This document shows, one piece after another, positions 50,049 to 62,394 of a DNA stretch of 64,000 nucleotides. Under the pieces are notes generated by a model. The model saw only the letters and a list, made by a program, of their open reading frames with translations, was not told where the DNA came from and did no database searches. This stretch comes from Nymphaea colorata (taxonomy: Eukaryota > Streptophyta > Magnoliopsida > Nymphaeales > Nymphaeaceae). The stretch's first letter is position 1, and every line of letters begins with the position of its first letter. The position numbers were made by a program, and so were the translations under genes. Location of the stretch: positions 17,004,040 to 17,068,039 of the forward strand of contig NC_045145.1 of the NCBI RefSeq assembly GCF_008831285.2, in the 5' to 3' direction.

Positions 50049-52033
50049 GAATTGGTTGAATGTGCATTGTCTTGGATAGAGGAAATAGGATTCCAACAAG
50101 AAGAGGATCATACAGGAAAAAATGGATCGATTGGTGCAACTTTCTTATGATGAGTGAGTTAGATCTTCAAATTAGTCATAAGAAGTTGATCATCACCTTC
50201 AATTGGTAATCAGTTGCTGTCTTCGGTGCCGACACCAATGGCGGCATCAAATTGCTGCAATGGCCATACAGGGGAAGAAGTGACTCTAGTTGAGTTTCTG
50301 AATCAATTGGTTTCCTTGGCAAAAACTCTGGTTGTCATTTTCTGTAAAGGGCTTTAACATGTCCATATATGAATTGCAAATTTAAGTGGTGTGCCATCCA
50401 TTTCGATTTTTTTGATGCCAGTGATTTTATCATGCACATCAATTACAAAGAGGTTTCGATTAATTCTAACAAAAATATATATCCGCATCCTACTTTCCAT
50501 AGTGTGGTGCACGAATCTAATCAAATGCGCACTCTGTGTCAAAGATCACCACTTAAAGAATTAAATACCTACAGTTTAAAGAATTATATATATCGAGGAT
50601 ATAACAGTGATTCGCTTTAAGTTTGGAGCTTTTCAGGATTCCCATATTTTCCATTTGCTTTTATTTTTTTCCTTCTTTAACTTGTACTAGATTTAGCCTC
50701 AAGGATTGTAGCGCAGCCTGACAACAAGATGGCTCAGCCTCACATTGAAGAAGCAAGTCCTTCAATATCCTGAAGCCAGAAACTTGGACACCACAAGCCA
50801 ATTAGTTTTTATTCTTTGAAGCAATTTTTTTGAATGATATGTTTCACATCGCAAATGTGTGGTATCATGCTCACATTTATCTATAAGATTTTAAAACTTT
50901 TCTTATATTACTTGTATGCAAATTTTCACTGCTTTTCGTTTCTTCAATCTTCATATGAACTCTAACTCGGAAGAAGTTTCACTGACGGGAATCCATTCCA
51001 CGTTAGTTCCCCTGCACGGACATTCAGTCAAAAACATCAATAAAGATGAATGTTTACTGACGACTTTTCCACGCTTTTTTTTTTTTGTAAAGGATAAATT
51101 TCAAATTGGAACGTATGAATATGCATTATGGTTGAATATATTGCGGGTTCAAAATGCATTGCTTCGTCGGTAAGGCTTACTGAATCAGAACGTGAATCCA
51201 GTCGGATGTGATTTTTCCAGTTATGAATCGTACCCGATTATGAAATGCTATAAAAGCAAGACCCTGAGGTTGATGATAGGCCGGCCAGCCTTTTTCAATG
51301 TCTACGTCACAGAGTCCGCTTTTTTCTATTTGACATGCTTCTTACTTAGGAGCTAAGGAGTCTCCTGGTTTTGTGGTCCTCAAATATGAGACTTTCTGCT
51401 TTTGCAGAAGCAAATGAGTCGGATGTTGGCCTTTGCTCATTAAGCAAATTGGTATTAGCTTATTGATATGGATCTCGATTCAAATCTGAAAATGAAAAAG
51501 GAGGAAAAATCAATCATCGAATTAGTTTAAGAGAATAGTTCACAGTCGTATTTGAACATGTAAAGTCATGTCAATTTCATTGTATTGCAAAAAAATTAAG
51601 ATAAATAGTATGAAAGACTTCATATTTAAGAAAGATATGGGTAGTTTCTGGATAAGATCAAACATTAGACTCGGATCGTATGTTCAGTGGGGGTTTCCAC
51701 CGACTAGGTGCGAAGTCTTCAGGAACCTTTTTTTTTTTTTTTCACAAAAGAGGAAAAGAAAGTTTGGTGCCTATATTAATTACTACTAAAAGTCTGTCGA
51801 TCATTTGAAAATTTGCTTGCCGCAATAGAGCGCCTCCTTCCTCTTGCGCGCCTGTTCGGTCCCGGTTTCAATCGACGTACAACTCTCTCTCTCACTCACT
51901 CACTCTCTGTTTTGAATGATCGCTCCGATATTCTTGGTTTGTTTGATTCTATGCTGAGAAGCCTGTTCTCTCTTTGATCAGGGGAGCAGAGGGGAGGAAG
52001 GGAGGGGTTTGGGTTCTCCGACGGCGGGAGGAG
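50049..52033. other. Intergenic region between genes E and F
   Basis: AT-rich with no recognised gene or mobile element. A CT/CA-rich leader-like stretch at about 51880-51960 precedes the first exon of gene F. Confidence 0.5.
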
Positions 52034-54694
52034 ATGGGTCAGAAGGAGCGAAAGAGGAAAGCAGCCTTCCCGCATGCTGCGGTGGTGGGCTTCCCGTCGC
52101 AGAATTCCGGTCCCTTGGCCGCGGTACCGCCGGGTTTCCTGACTCCCGGTTTGCCGTCGGCGTTCTCTGCCCTTTCTCTGTCCAATCTTCCCGAGATATG
52201 TGAGCACTCGGTTTCTTTTTGTAAAGTTCTTGTGTTTTTGTTCATGCAAGTATTACACATCTCCGGCTTGGCTCCTTCTTCTTTCTCTCCTCTCTTTCCC
52301 TCTCCCTCCTTTTACTCGCCTCTGTTGGCATATTCTGTCTGTTCGGAGATTTTCCTTTTTCTTTCGAGTCTCATTTTGCCTCTTGTATATTCTACTTTGG
52401 GGTTTTTCTTTTTCTTTTTAGTATTAGTTAGCTTCTTTTAGCTGTTTAGATTTTCTTTTCCACCATTTATACGCCAAGAGGCCAGCTGATGGACTTGAAT
52501 GTTATGCGATACAACATGGGTTCAAAGAGAAAACAAAGGCCCTGAAGTTAAAAGAAGAAAATCGTGTAGAAGATTTTAGGACTCAAAGATTAAGAATTTA
52601 AGATACCAATAATTACCTTGTTCACAAGTCTTTTTTTTCTTTTGTTCGGGTTACTGTCGCAGGAACTCAAGGCGAAGAATCTGTTTTGATTTAAAACCCA
52701 TTTTGTGTTATACTCACTCAAAATAATCTGGTAAGCAGCTTCGGAGTTGTCTTGATCTTGTTCCTCTGCTTTTCCTTCTTCTCTTGGTTGGGGTTTGTTT
52801 TTTAGAGTGAGGTGATTCTAAAGTTGCATACATCCATGAAATGGGAATCATTTAACTAAAATCCTTTGATTTTGTTGTAATGCAGATGCGGTTTTCTTTG
52901 AATTTTGTATTCTGATGTCATGTTGCTGTATGCCTTTACTTCCACTTCTCCATCTTTTGGCCTTTTCGTTGTTTCAATAGGTTATTGTTGCTTGGTCATG
53001 TTTGTAGTCTAGGTGTTTTATAAATTCTAGTGCTAATTGAAGATCAGTCTTTCCGTCCATGACAGGTTATCCGAACTTAGGACTTCATACTGGGTATACA
53101 CGTATTGGGCACTACTCTAGCTGCCACAGTATTCTCCTAGTTGGTGAAGGGGATTTCTCATTTTCTCTAAGCTTAGCAAAGGCTTTTGGTCATGCAAGTC
53201 ATATGGTTGCTACTTCTCTTGATACTCCAGGTAATCTCTCTCTCTCTCTCTCTCTCTCTCGCTCTCTCTCAAGAAAGTAAGATCTTAAATGTAAAGTATG
53301 ACATTGGGTTCCGTATAAATGACGTTGGTCATCCTAGAAATCTTCACTGCGATGTACTTTAGAACTAAAACAGCTAGTGTAGCGTGTAATGGCTATCCTT
53401 AAGTCTTAATATATTTTATGTAAATTCTTACTGCCTTGCAGAGACCCTAAACGATAAGTACCGATTTGCGATGGAGAATGTAAGGGAGCTGAGAGCATTG
53501 GGTTGCCGTGTGGGGCATGGGATTGATGTGAAAACTATGACCAGCAACGTCTTATTGTGCCTGTGTTATCTAAAGTTCGACAGGATTGTATTCAACTTTC
53601 CTCATGCAGGCTTTGAGTACCCTGAAGAAGACGTCAGGCAGATCAAGTGAGTTATGAACGCTTCATAGTGTGCTCTGTTTACTCTTGGGGCTTTAAGTAT
53701 GTCACCTTCATAAATTATGATGTACGTCCTCGTAGTTTTCTAGTTTAAACAATGAGGTAGCCGCTCTTATAAAAATACAAGACTCACCCAAGTTGTCTCA
53801 ACAAGGTTTCAGCTTACATGTGGAAATATGTTTTCATGAGAATGGGCATTTATTTTCATTTTTCACATGACACAGTCGATATTGTCAAGACTTGGAGAAA
53901 AAGTAATTCTCATGAATCTTTCTGTTTAAATTTTTGAAACTAAATTTTTATGAGAAATCCTTAACTGTGCACTGATCCTCAGCATAACTTCAAGTAAAGC
54001 AGACCTAGGATTTGGTGGCCGATCTGTTAAGGCTTGAAATGGGGTACATGAAAGTCATTTGACAAACTCTGTATGAAATGAAGGAAATGACACCAACCAC
54101 GGTCCTCAAGAGCATATACAGATGAGAAAAAGCTAAATCAAAGATCAACCATTCGCTGAATTTATGTTTAAACTTGGCCTTTAACTTTGGTATGACTTAG
54201 TTAACGGCAGTAGGGGAGCTACATGGTGGCTAGTGTGGGCAGTTGCCCACATCAGCCTCACAAACTTTGCTTGTTTTTATGTTAATAATTTCATATATTT
54301 GGTTGTTTACATTAGAGGTGCCCCTTAACATTAAGGTTATTGAACTAGTGCCCCATCAGCCAAAATTTTGTCTCCACTAATGGTTAACCGGTGAAATGTG
54401 TCTATTGGTCATTGTAGGATGCACAGGAGATTGTTGAAGGGTTTCTTTCTGAATGCAAAGGAGATGCTGCTCGAAGATGGTGAAATTCATGTGACCCACA
54501 AGACCTCGTCTCCTTTTAAGGAGTGGAATCTGCAGCAGAAAGCAGAAAGAAGGGGACTGGTTTTAGTAGAACGTGCTCCCTTTAATATCTGCGATTATCC
54601 TGGCTACTTCAACAAGAGAGGTTACGGTGTGGTTAGTGACACCTCGTTTCCCATAGGACGCTGCTGCACCTTTAAGTTCAAGCTGAAAAAATGA
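52034..54694 (+). CDS. BMT5-like (DUF2431) methyltransferase, copy F
   Basis: Exons: 52034-52199, 53066-53230, 53442-53646 and 54418-54694 (phases 1, 1 and 2), giving 270 aa. Exon 1 (MGQKERKRKAAFPHAA, then a proline/serine/leucine-rich stretch) joins exon 2 in phase (NLPEIC/YPNLGLHTGY), but it has no family homology, so its coding status is less sure than the rest. Exon 2 carries ILLVGEGDFSFSLSLAKAFG. Exon 3 (205 nt, two codons longer than in the other copies) has GCRVGHGIDVKTM and FDRIVFNFPHAGFEYPEEDVRQIK with a normal GT donor. Exon 4 has GEIHVTHKTSSPFKEW, CDYPGYFNKRGYG, DTSFPIGRCCTFKFKLKK. It keeps the family consensus best and is a good candidate for the conserved member. A long CT microsatellite follows exon 2. 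Confidence 0.87.
53231..53272 (+). repeat. CT microsatellite directly after the exon 2 donor of gene F
   Basis: The donor gtaatctc runs straight into about 16 CT/TC dinucleotides with a single G interruption. Confidence 0.85.
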
Positions 54695-56351
54695 CACCCC
54701 AATCTGGGTTTTCTTCCTTTTGAACCTTAAATGTACAAGATGAATATAGGTGATATGCTTGTAAATTAATTTGAACCTAAAGCTTTGTATATGGGAACTT
54801 GGTCTCGCTGAAACTTATCTTTTTTGCTTCTGCATTCGTGTATGTTCTGATTGTATATGACGGGAAGTCAGAACCTGTCCATGTTTTTTTATTGCTGATA
54901 CTAATGCAAAATTTTAGTTTACTGCTAGCGGGCGAGATTTCAATATTGGGCATTTGAGTGAGGTTCTAGGTCGAGAGCATAGCTTTACATAATTCAGAAA
55001 AAAAAAAAAATCTTTATTTATCGACTTTGTGGTTCTTTTCATTGTGACATATAATATATCATACCAACTTTCCTGTTTCCTTTTATATCGGCAGTCTAAG
55101 CTTTGGCTGACCCACTCAAGTAATCGCATAAAGCTTTTCCTTTTTATTTTGAAAGTTTCGGTGCTTCTTCACTTTGTTAGCAATCATTCGGTCCTTGTGT
55201 ATATTTCAGGCAGCTGATTGTGAAGTATTTAAATATGAGCATGTTTTTGTCATTTCTGCAACAGGAAAGTGCTTGCCTCTGTAAAAGATTTGTATGTATT
55301 TGTTTAATTAGGTGAAGTTTTAAATTAAGAAAAGTGTGTTTGGGGTCCCAAAATTTTGCGCTTGCGCAAATTCCAGAAACAAACATAGTATTTTAATTTC
55401 TTCGAGGACCCATACTTTTAATTTATGATAAACAGTTGCCAGACAAGTGCATTGTGTGGATAAAGCTGGAGTTATGCTTTTCCTGTTTCAGGAAATGTAA
55501 AATGCAACGCATGTTGCATGAAGTGGGGGCTAAAAAGTTTACTCAGTAGAAAAAATTGTCATTTGCGACCAAGTAATGTTTCCTGAACTTCATGCTACCA
55601 AGTAATATCCTTGATAACGTAGTCTAAGACTCAAGATCAAGGTTTGAAGAATTGAATTCATTAGTGTATGTACGTTTATCTATTTTTTTTTTGTTTGTTT
55701 CTCATTAGCCCTCGGGTCGAATCCAGCCCTTAATGGGGACCCTGATTGGATCCTGTTTTTAAAAATGAATTGGTCCAATATTTATATATAAACACGAAAG
55801 ATTTTTATTTATTCTCAGTTGGATATTGGAGTTGGATCCAAATTCAGTTATGAAACTAAACACTGTTTCTGAACCCGATTAGTAACCATATCCAAATTTC
55901 TTCACCAAAAAAAAGCTAAATGAATACGAAATGGGAATAGTAATCAGATATACCTGGTCCATTTAGACCTCCCCTCCCAGGTAAGTGAAAACCAAGAATT
56001 TACTATTGTTTGTCAAAGCTATCAATCCTAGTTATATATTTAAAATTTTATAAATATGCATAAGTGTAGTTTCCACGCCATGACTCACAGTGTCAAGCTT
56101 CTAGTTAGATTGATCCTGTTATGAGGTCAAGTGACACCGAATCTCTTTGTGATCTTATAATATTGAAACTCATAATCAAACAAAACTGTAACTTGGTATG
56201 AGTTGAACAGTCAGGTTCACAGATCTTTGGCAGTACAACATGAGGACCATATTTTGTTTCTATTATGAAAACATTCTACATAAAAGAACATTTTGCTAGT
56301 AAAATGAGAGTTTGTGTACATATAACGTGTGAAATTAAATCGTCTCATACC

Positions 56352-56537
56352 ATCCCTTCACGGCGTGAACATAACTGAGTGGCAAGACAGCTCACTCTCA
56401 AGGGGTCCAAGGTTCGAATCCTATAATCGCTGTCACATTCTGGTCTATTATTCTTTTAGGCTACAAGTAGTGACAAGCATGACACCGAGCTGATGTAAGT
56501 TCATTTAGGCTCTGAAGCAAAAACAAAAAATTGGAAA
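56352..56537 (+). mobile_element. tRNA-derived SINE-like element
   Basis: A pol III box A-like taactgagtgg (56372-56382; 10 of 11 positions of the consensus) is followed 39 nt later by a perfect box B ggttcgaatcc (56411-56421). The surrounding sequence does not fold as an intact tRNA by eye, and about 110 bp downstream an A-rich end (aaaaacaaaaaa) is reached. This layout fits a plant tRNA-derived SINE; element ends are approximate and target duplications were not found. Confidence 0.5.
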
Positions 56538-59500
56538 CAGGAGGGTATGCCCTTGTGGCTTTTGCATTGAAGGTGGTTTTCCCTAAGAAAATATTAAAAG
56601 AAAACAATAGAGATTACATCTATACGATATAGTTTCAATGTAAAAGGTTTTCAAAGCTATCTCTTAAACCATACCTGCAATTGTGACATGTCACCCAACC
56701 GATCCTTGTTCTTGTGAGGGTTGACGGACTAAAAATTGTGACTTTCAATTAGGTTCTCTCCTTCAAGATTAAGGATATAGTGAGGTTCTGCAGTCCCTCT
56801 TATCTATTTATTGATAAAAGAAGACTGTGCAAATGGACAAATTTAGAGTGTTACACTCTGAGAGGATCACCTAAGTTGGTAAATGAGCTGCATTTCGGGA
56901 AACCAATTGGAGTTATTCAAGTGCTTTATGAACCTCGTGTGGGTTTCTTCTGGTTTAACCACAGCCGGAATTACTTTTGACGACATTAAGTAGTTGACAA
57001 GTCTGTTTTAAGCAACAACTAATCTATTATGAATATCATCGACTCTAGTTTGGTCGGCACAACAGGTTGCAGCAGATATTGACATGCATATTACATATTC
57101 GTATATACTTAAGTTATTCTGACATTTTCTATTACTGACCTTGTATAATAATAATGACAAACAACCAAAGGAATATTAATAATAGTGTTCGGCAACAGGT
57201 GCATATAACTGACGTATGCTTCCTGAAATCACGTGAATGATTGTGATGCAATTGGCCGGATGAAATGACATATTTCCCATATGGCAGTCTGTTGCTGTCA
57301 AAATTATAGGTTTGAATTGTCCATTCAGATATAGATTTCTGGAAGTGCCACCGTTGCTTCCATGAAAGTTCAAGACCAGTTTCCCAAAGAAATTTCAAGG
57401 CGGCCGACAAGATCTTGACTTGATTAATAACGAGGATTGTGCAATTTTATTAAGTACAAAGTAGCAATTTCTTATGCAAGTCAAGTCAAGCCCTAGGTCC
57501 AGACTGATACTGTTAGTGCTAGCCCGGCAGTGGATTTTTTGTTATTAATTTATTATATTTGATTGTTTATATATATATATATATATATGTATGGTCACCA
57601 ACTGGAATATATGGCCAAAAAATGCCTTTGATCATTTACGTATGGTCTTCTTCGTGACTTACTGGCTGGCATTGATTGGTCTCGGCTCATTTATGGATCT
57701 CCGCTACTTCTTCTTAGAACTGAGCGGTGAACTGAACACAAGCTAGTTCATCTGAAAGAGAAAGTGGTTTTTTTGTGATTGGGAAATGCATAGCTAACAT
57801 TCAGCACAAATTTCGCGAACATGATCAGCATGCCATGAACATATACTTGACAGAACTTGATGTTATTTGATTATTGGATTCTGCTAACCGATTTGTTTTC
57901 ATTGTTTAGTGGATTCTTGCAACGTTGTAAAAGTGGGATATAGAATCAAATTGATTTGCCAACTAAAGCGATTCGTTTCAAATCAGAATCAGCCTATTCA
58001 TTCCGATTTCTGCAATGGCATTGAAAGATTGAGAATTCCAGTGACCGAAATCATCCTCCAAAAGACTAATTTGGAGCTCTCAAGCAAAAGGCAAAGATAG
58101 ACATGTCAATTGCAATCACTGTTGACGACTAAAGTTAAAGATGAATTAGACATAAGAGAGAGAGAGAGAGAGAAAAGAAAGAAGAACGCATTTGCACAGC
58201 ACATGCAGCGTCACTCTTATTACTGAAATATTTTACCTCAAAGTGAAGATATGAGAGAATCTGCAGTTGAGTTGGTACTTATTAAGAAGGTGGCCCACTC
58301 TGAAGTGAAGCCTCAAAGGCGTTACCCACGAAAGTCCCCTCTTGCTTTCATGCGTTCACACTTTATCCAAGTGGAACAATGAAAAACCAATGTTTTTCTT
58401 TTAGTTGGTTAAGAAGAAGGACATGATATATTTGTTGCATTATTATATGTGATGCCGTTTTTACAAAACTACTTACTTTACTCTAATGGGGAGGACACAA
58501 ATGTTGTTTGAATGAATCGGCTTTCATTGGCCGATTCATTAATTGAATTCGTGGCAAACCGATTCGATTCAGTGTGAGTCTCTTTCAGTTTGACCGCCGT
58601 AAGCCTAAACTCACAGAAGCTGGTGTCTGGGGACATGAGATTTAGCTTCGGGAAAGTGTCGCTAATTTCCAGTCGCCACAAAGCCGTTAGCTTTTAATAA
58701 GTGATGTAGCCCTGGAGACAAGCTTTCATGATGCTTAACAAGCAACAATAGGAGCTTTCTGAGAAATTTACGAGAATAAAGTGAAGTGCTTGTCATGAAC
58801 AGTGCCATGGCCAGGGCTTGACGCCAAACAGGTCACGTATCAATGTCGCTATTTATGCATGCGGCACGATGAGGAGGCAACATCTGTCAAAATTTAAGGG
58901 CGCGTTTGAATGACACGTATTTTTTTTTAATAAAGAATGAATTGGTAGTAGCATCGAAAACATAATGTTCTTCTTATCAAACAAACAAGTTCTAAGATAA
59001 TATCAAACAGGTTAGTTCTAAGATAATTTAGAAACTCCCTAGAGAATGAAAGAAACTTTGGCAAATGTGAAGGGATGTAGAGTGTAGCACCCACCTTCGT
59101 TGGATTTATGGTAACGATTAAGTTGTAGAAGTTACATGGCGTAGCCGCTTTCTGACTTTTTCTTGTTTTTTTTTTTTTTTCCAGAGGAGTTGTTGAAATT
59201 AGTTGGCGAAAGAAAGAAAAAGGGAGTCTGATCCGAATCAAAACGGTTTACACCCAAAGCCACGGGTCTCGTTCTTACGCTCTGCTCCAGCTCGGAGCCG
59301 AGGACGTTGTCAGATTAATAAGGGATGGGGACATCCGAAACGACGACCCAACACCGGTGCCGTCGCGGAAAATCCGGGTGGATTCTCTCTCTCTCTCTCT
59401 CTCGTGTGCAAGTAAACAATCCTTACACATCTCTCGCTGTTAGTTTTCTTTCTACCAACTAACAGTGAGAATTGCTTCTTATAGTAGAGATTCTCACGAG

Positions 59501-59867
59501 AATCACCGAGCCCTTCATCGGCACCAATCAGATACACGATTAAATTTCCAATCAGATTAAAGTAAGATGCGCGATTAATCGGATTTATTCAGCAGCGTGA
59601 AGTTAGCTTGCTTCAATGTTCGGTGATAGTGGAAGGAGACTTGAGTTTCGGGTGCTGTGATGGTCAACAAGCCGTTGCTCATAACTGAGAAAACATACGC
59701 ATCCGGATACCGTTTCCGCTCTGAGGATGCCGCCCATTGCTTATCTTTCCATTTGATTTTAGTCTTGTTGAAATGTCGTCGTCCATATCCGCCCTTAACC
59801 TCCCCCGCAGTGTAGATTATTTTTAATGTATCTTTCAGTACGAAATTCAGCAGCTTGGTGGAGAAGC

Positions 59868-59912
59868 TACCTCTTAATTGGCGTATAAAGCTACCTCTTA
59901 ATTGGCGAATGG
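59868..59912. repeat. Short tandem duplication upstream of the RGLG-like gene
   Basis: The sequence agctacctcttaattggcg occurs twice, about 22 bp apart, just upstream of the probable transcription start region. Confidence 0.75.
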
Positions 59913-60015
59913 TGCATGCAGGTTGTATCTAGTTTTGTTGTGATTACCGGCGGGAGCGGGACGAGGTCTGAGGAGCGAGGAATAACCTTCGCCCCTTCTC
60001 TCTTTTTTCTTCCTT

Positions 60016-60024
60016 AAACCCTAG
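60016..60024 (+). promoter_or_regulatory. Telo-box-like motif in the RGLG-like 5' region
   Basis: AAACCCTAG lies in a pyrimidine-rich tract just before a perfect 5' splice donor (GTAAGT at 60114). AAACCCTA motifs near plant transcription starts are commonly linked to expression in dividing cells; the role here is inferred. Confidence 0.45.
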
Positions 60025-60730
60025 TTTCCCTCTCCGCTGCTCCTTTGGATTTTTAATCCGAGCAATTCGCCGATCTCCTCTTCCTGTCCGACTCCGGAGC
60101 CGTCTCCTTTTTTGTAAGTGTAACTTGTTGTTTTTCCGCTTTCCTTTTCATCGAAATTCAGTTCTCGATTATCGTCGTCGGGAAGAGGCTCCGCGGTTCT
60201 CAAGATTTTTTTTTTTTCCTTTTTTTGTTTTCCCGTTCCGATTCTGTCTCTGCTTGTTTCTTTTCCCTCGACTATGTTCTTGAGAATGATCATTGATGAC
60301 GAACGGGTGTTTACTTTAGTTTACAGAACGATAGAACAGATTGATGATTACATGCTGAGTCGTAGTCGAATATTAGTGCGAGGTTTGGTTGTTATTTATG
60401 ATTGTGTAAGAACCAATTCTCAGTCGATTATAGGTTAATGCGGTTAAAATGTCGATTTTGTGTTAAAATTTATGTTTAGTGATCAATTGCCTTGAATCTG
60501 TATGGAAGATATATGTCTTTAGATTATTATAAGTTACGCATTTATTTGGTGGTTCGGGATTCTGTTGTTATGGCGTGATGATTTGCATGTAATTTCAATT
60601 TGCTGTTTTTCTGTCTATATCCCCCGATGATGATGATAAATCAACCGAGTTTATTTTCATGAACGTCTCGGCCATGGTGACTTGGTCAAATTTTATGTCA
60701 AAGTTTAATTTTCTTGTACAATCCTTTTCA

Positions 60731-60731
<1 letters not shown>

Positions 60732-60816
<85 letters not shown>

Positions 60817-60830
60817 TTATATATATATAT
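60732..60830. repeat. Compound CT/TA microsatellite in the 5' UTR intron
   Basis: About 14 CT dinucleotides run into about 24 TA dinucleotides and then shorter TA/GTAT runs. It lies within the probable 5' UTR intron (60114-61257) of the RGLG-like gene and should be highly length-variable. Confidence 0.9.
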
Positions 60831-60938
60831 GTATGTATGTATGCATGGGGGCTGTGTGTATAATTTCGCCGGCAGGTGTCATGCTCTTTGCTTGAGATGA
60901 ACTACAACTCATTTGGAGAATCTAAACGATGGTCTTTT

Positions 60939-61080
60939 GGTCATTATCAACTGCTTTTCTTGCAACACGAAGTCTTGCAGCATGACTAGTTTGTATTTTG
61001 TTACTCATTTCCTTTGTGGTCATTATCAACTGTTTTTGTTGCAATACTAAGTCTTGCAGCATCACCAGTGACTAGTCTAA
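60939..61080. repeat. 79-bp tandem duplication in the 5' UTR intron
   Basis: The segment ggtcattatcaactg..tttt..ttgcaa.ac.aagtcttgcagcat begins at 60939 and again at 61018, with several mismatches. Confidence 0.75.
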
Positions 61081-61355
61081 AATTTTCTTCAATGACTATT
61101 TTACATTTTGTTGATGATGTCTAATGTTTTCTTCAAACTCTTTCCAGGAAGTAAGAGTGGTGCACTTGTTAACTTTTTTAAGGTTTTTGCATTTTAAAGT
61201 TGGTCAATCATGTAAACGTTCTCTATGCATAGTTGTGGGCTATTTTTCATATTACAGAGTACAGCTTCTTATTTAGATCTTTCTCTTTTTCTTTTGGATC
61301 TAGTCAACTCAAACAGAAACAGAAATACGCTAGTGAAGTGTCCTAAGTCCAAGTC

Positions 61356-61574
61356 ATGGGAGGCAAGCATTCAAAGAGGAAATCTCGTGACTATCCTCCC
61401 TCCTATAATTACAATTCTTATAATTATGGTCCTCCTCCTTCTTATCATCCTTCTTCATCCTGGAATGCTCCATCTCATGCTCCTCCATCAGAAACTTATA
61501 TGCAACCTGAAATGAAGCATAAATTGCAGAGAAGGTATTCTCGAATAGCAGACAATTATAATTCTCTTGATCAG
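61356..61574 (+). CDS. RGLG-like E3 ubiquitin ligase, first coding exon only
   Basis: RGLG proteins are plant RING ligases with a copine/VWA domain that act at the plasma membrane in hormone and stress signalling. Only 73 residues lie in the window. The protein starts MGGKHSKRKS, with Gly2 and a nearby Ser/Lys cluster as in myristoylated RGLG1/2. A low-complexity Tyr/Pro/Ser stretch follows (PPSYNYNSYNYGPPPSYHPS), then KLQRRYSRIADNYNSLDQ, matching the RxYSxIxDxYxSLxQ block that precedes the VWA domain. The donor CAG/GTAAAG is phase 0, where the next expected exon would begin with a VTEAL-like block. That exon was not found before the right edge; the intron contains an hAT transposon. A 5' UTR intron (60114-61257, GTAAGT..TTACAG) is likely. 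Confidence 0.8.
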
Positions 61575-62394
61575 GTAAAGTGCATTTCCTTTTCCTTTTC
61601 ACTGAATAGTGTTTCCCATATGCTGTATTTTTGTCATATTGAATGTTACCAATATTAATGTCATATAACAAAAGCTTGGCTTCTTAAAACCTAAGCCTTG
61701 TGCAATCTTTTGTTCTGGGTCATGGTACCACTTTTTTTAGAGACCAAAATCATGGTTTACTGAAATTTTGAAATTGCTTAACACAATACAGTTGATGAAG
61801 CACTAGGAATACACGTCTAACTGCACTTTTTGATGTGATCCTCAAACATCTAGATCCCTGATAGGATTGTAATATGAAAGGTTAACTGTAGTTAATCGTC
61901 GAACAGAATGGGATGCATATGCAACAATATTGCAACTTTGATTCCTCTGAAGTAGCTATTGCATGTGTATCTTTGTGAGTATGTATGCATTTGTGTTTTT
62001 CTTATTTTATTGTCCTATGCTTTGGGATCATTTTCATCTTTTCATGTCTTTCTTCTGCTCTGTCAATGTATAGACGTGTATAAGAGTCTTCTGGGTACTT
62101 GCTTGGAGTTTTCCCCTTGCTCTTATTTTTAGTTTGGAAGGGTCTTTGCAGGAAAACCAAGATTTTCATTGTCAAAATTCTATCAGTTTCTAGAAGGTTC
62201 TTGGCAACATGTTATCAGTGTCCAGATTACCACATTGTCTTTGTGGTTTTGGGTCCTGGTCATCCTTCAGAGATCTAGTCACGTTTTATAGCTTATGCTT
62301 CATGACGAGGTCATCACATTCATGAGATGGGCATGATCACAGTCATTCTGAAGAAGGAAGGCATCATGCTGTTCCTAAAGATGATGAGATAATA

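Larger units (their letters stand above)
54695..59940. other. Intergenic region of about 5.2 kb
   Basis: It starts with the gene F 3' UTR. It has no recognised protein gene; the longest frames (57132-57410 minus, 58927-59241 minus) match no family I know. It contains a tRNA-related SINE-like sequence (56352-56537), a TA microsatellite near 57565-57588, GA near 58159-58174 and CT near 59383-59402. Confidence 0.5.

Noticed and set aside
52009-52260. Alternative frames over the first exon of gene F
   Set aside because: Only the frame starting at the ATG at 52034 joins the next exon in phase; the others lack an ATG or run antisense.
57132-57410. 92-codon minus-strand frame
   Set aside because: No domain recognised and the end is hydrophobic low complexity; probably chance.
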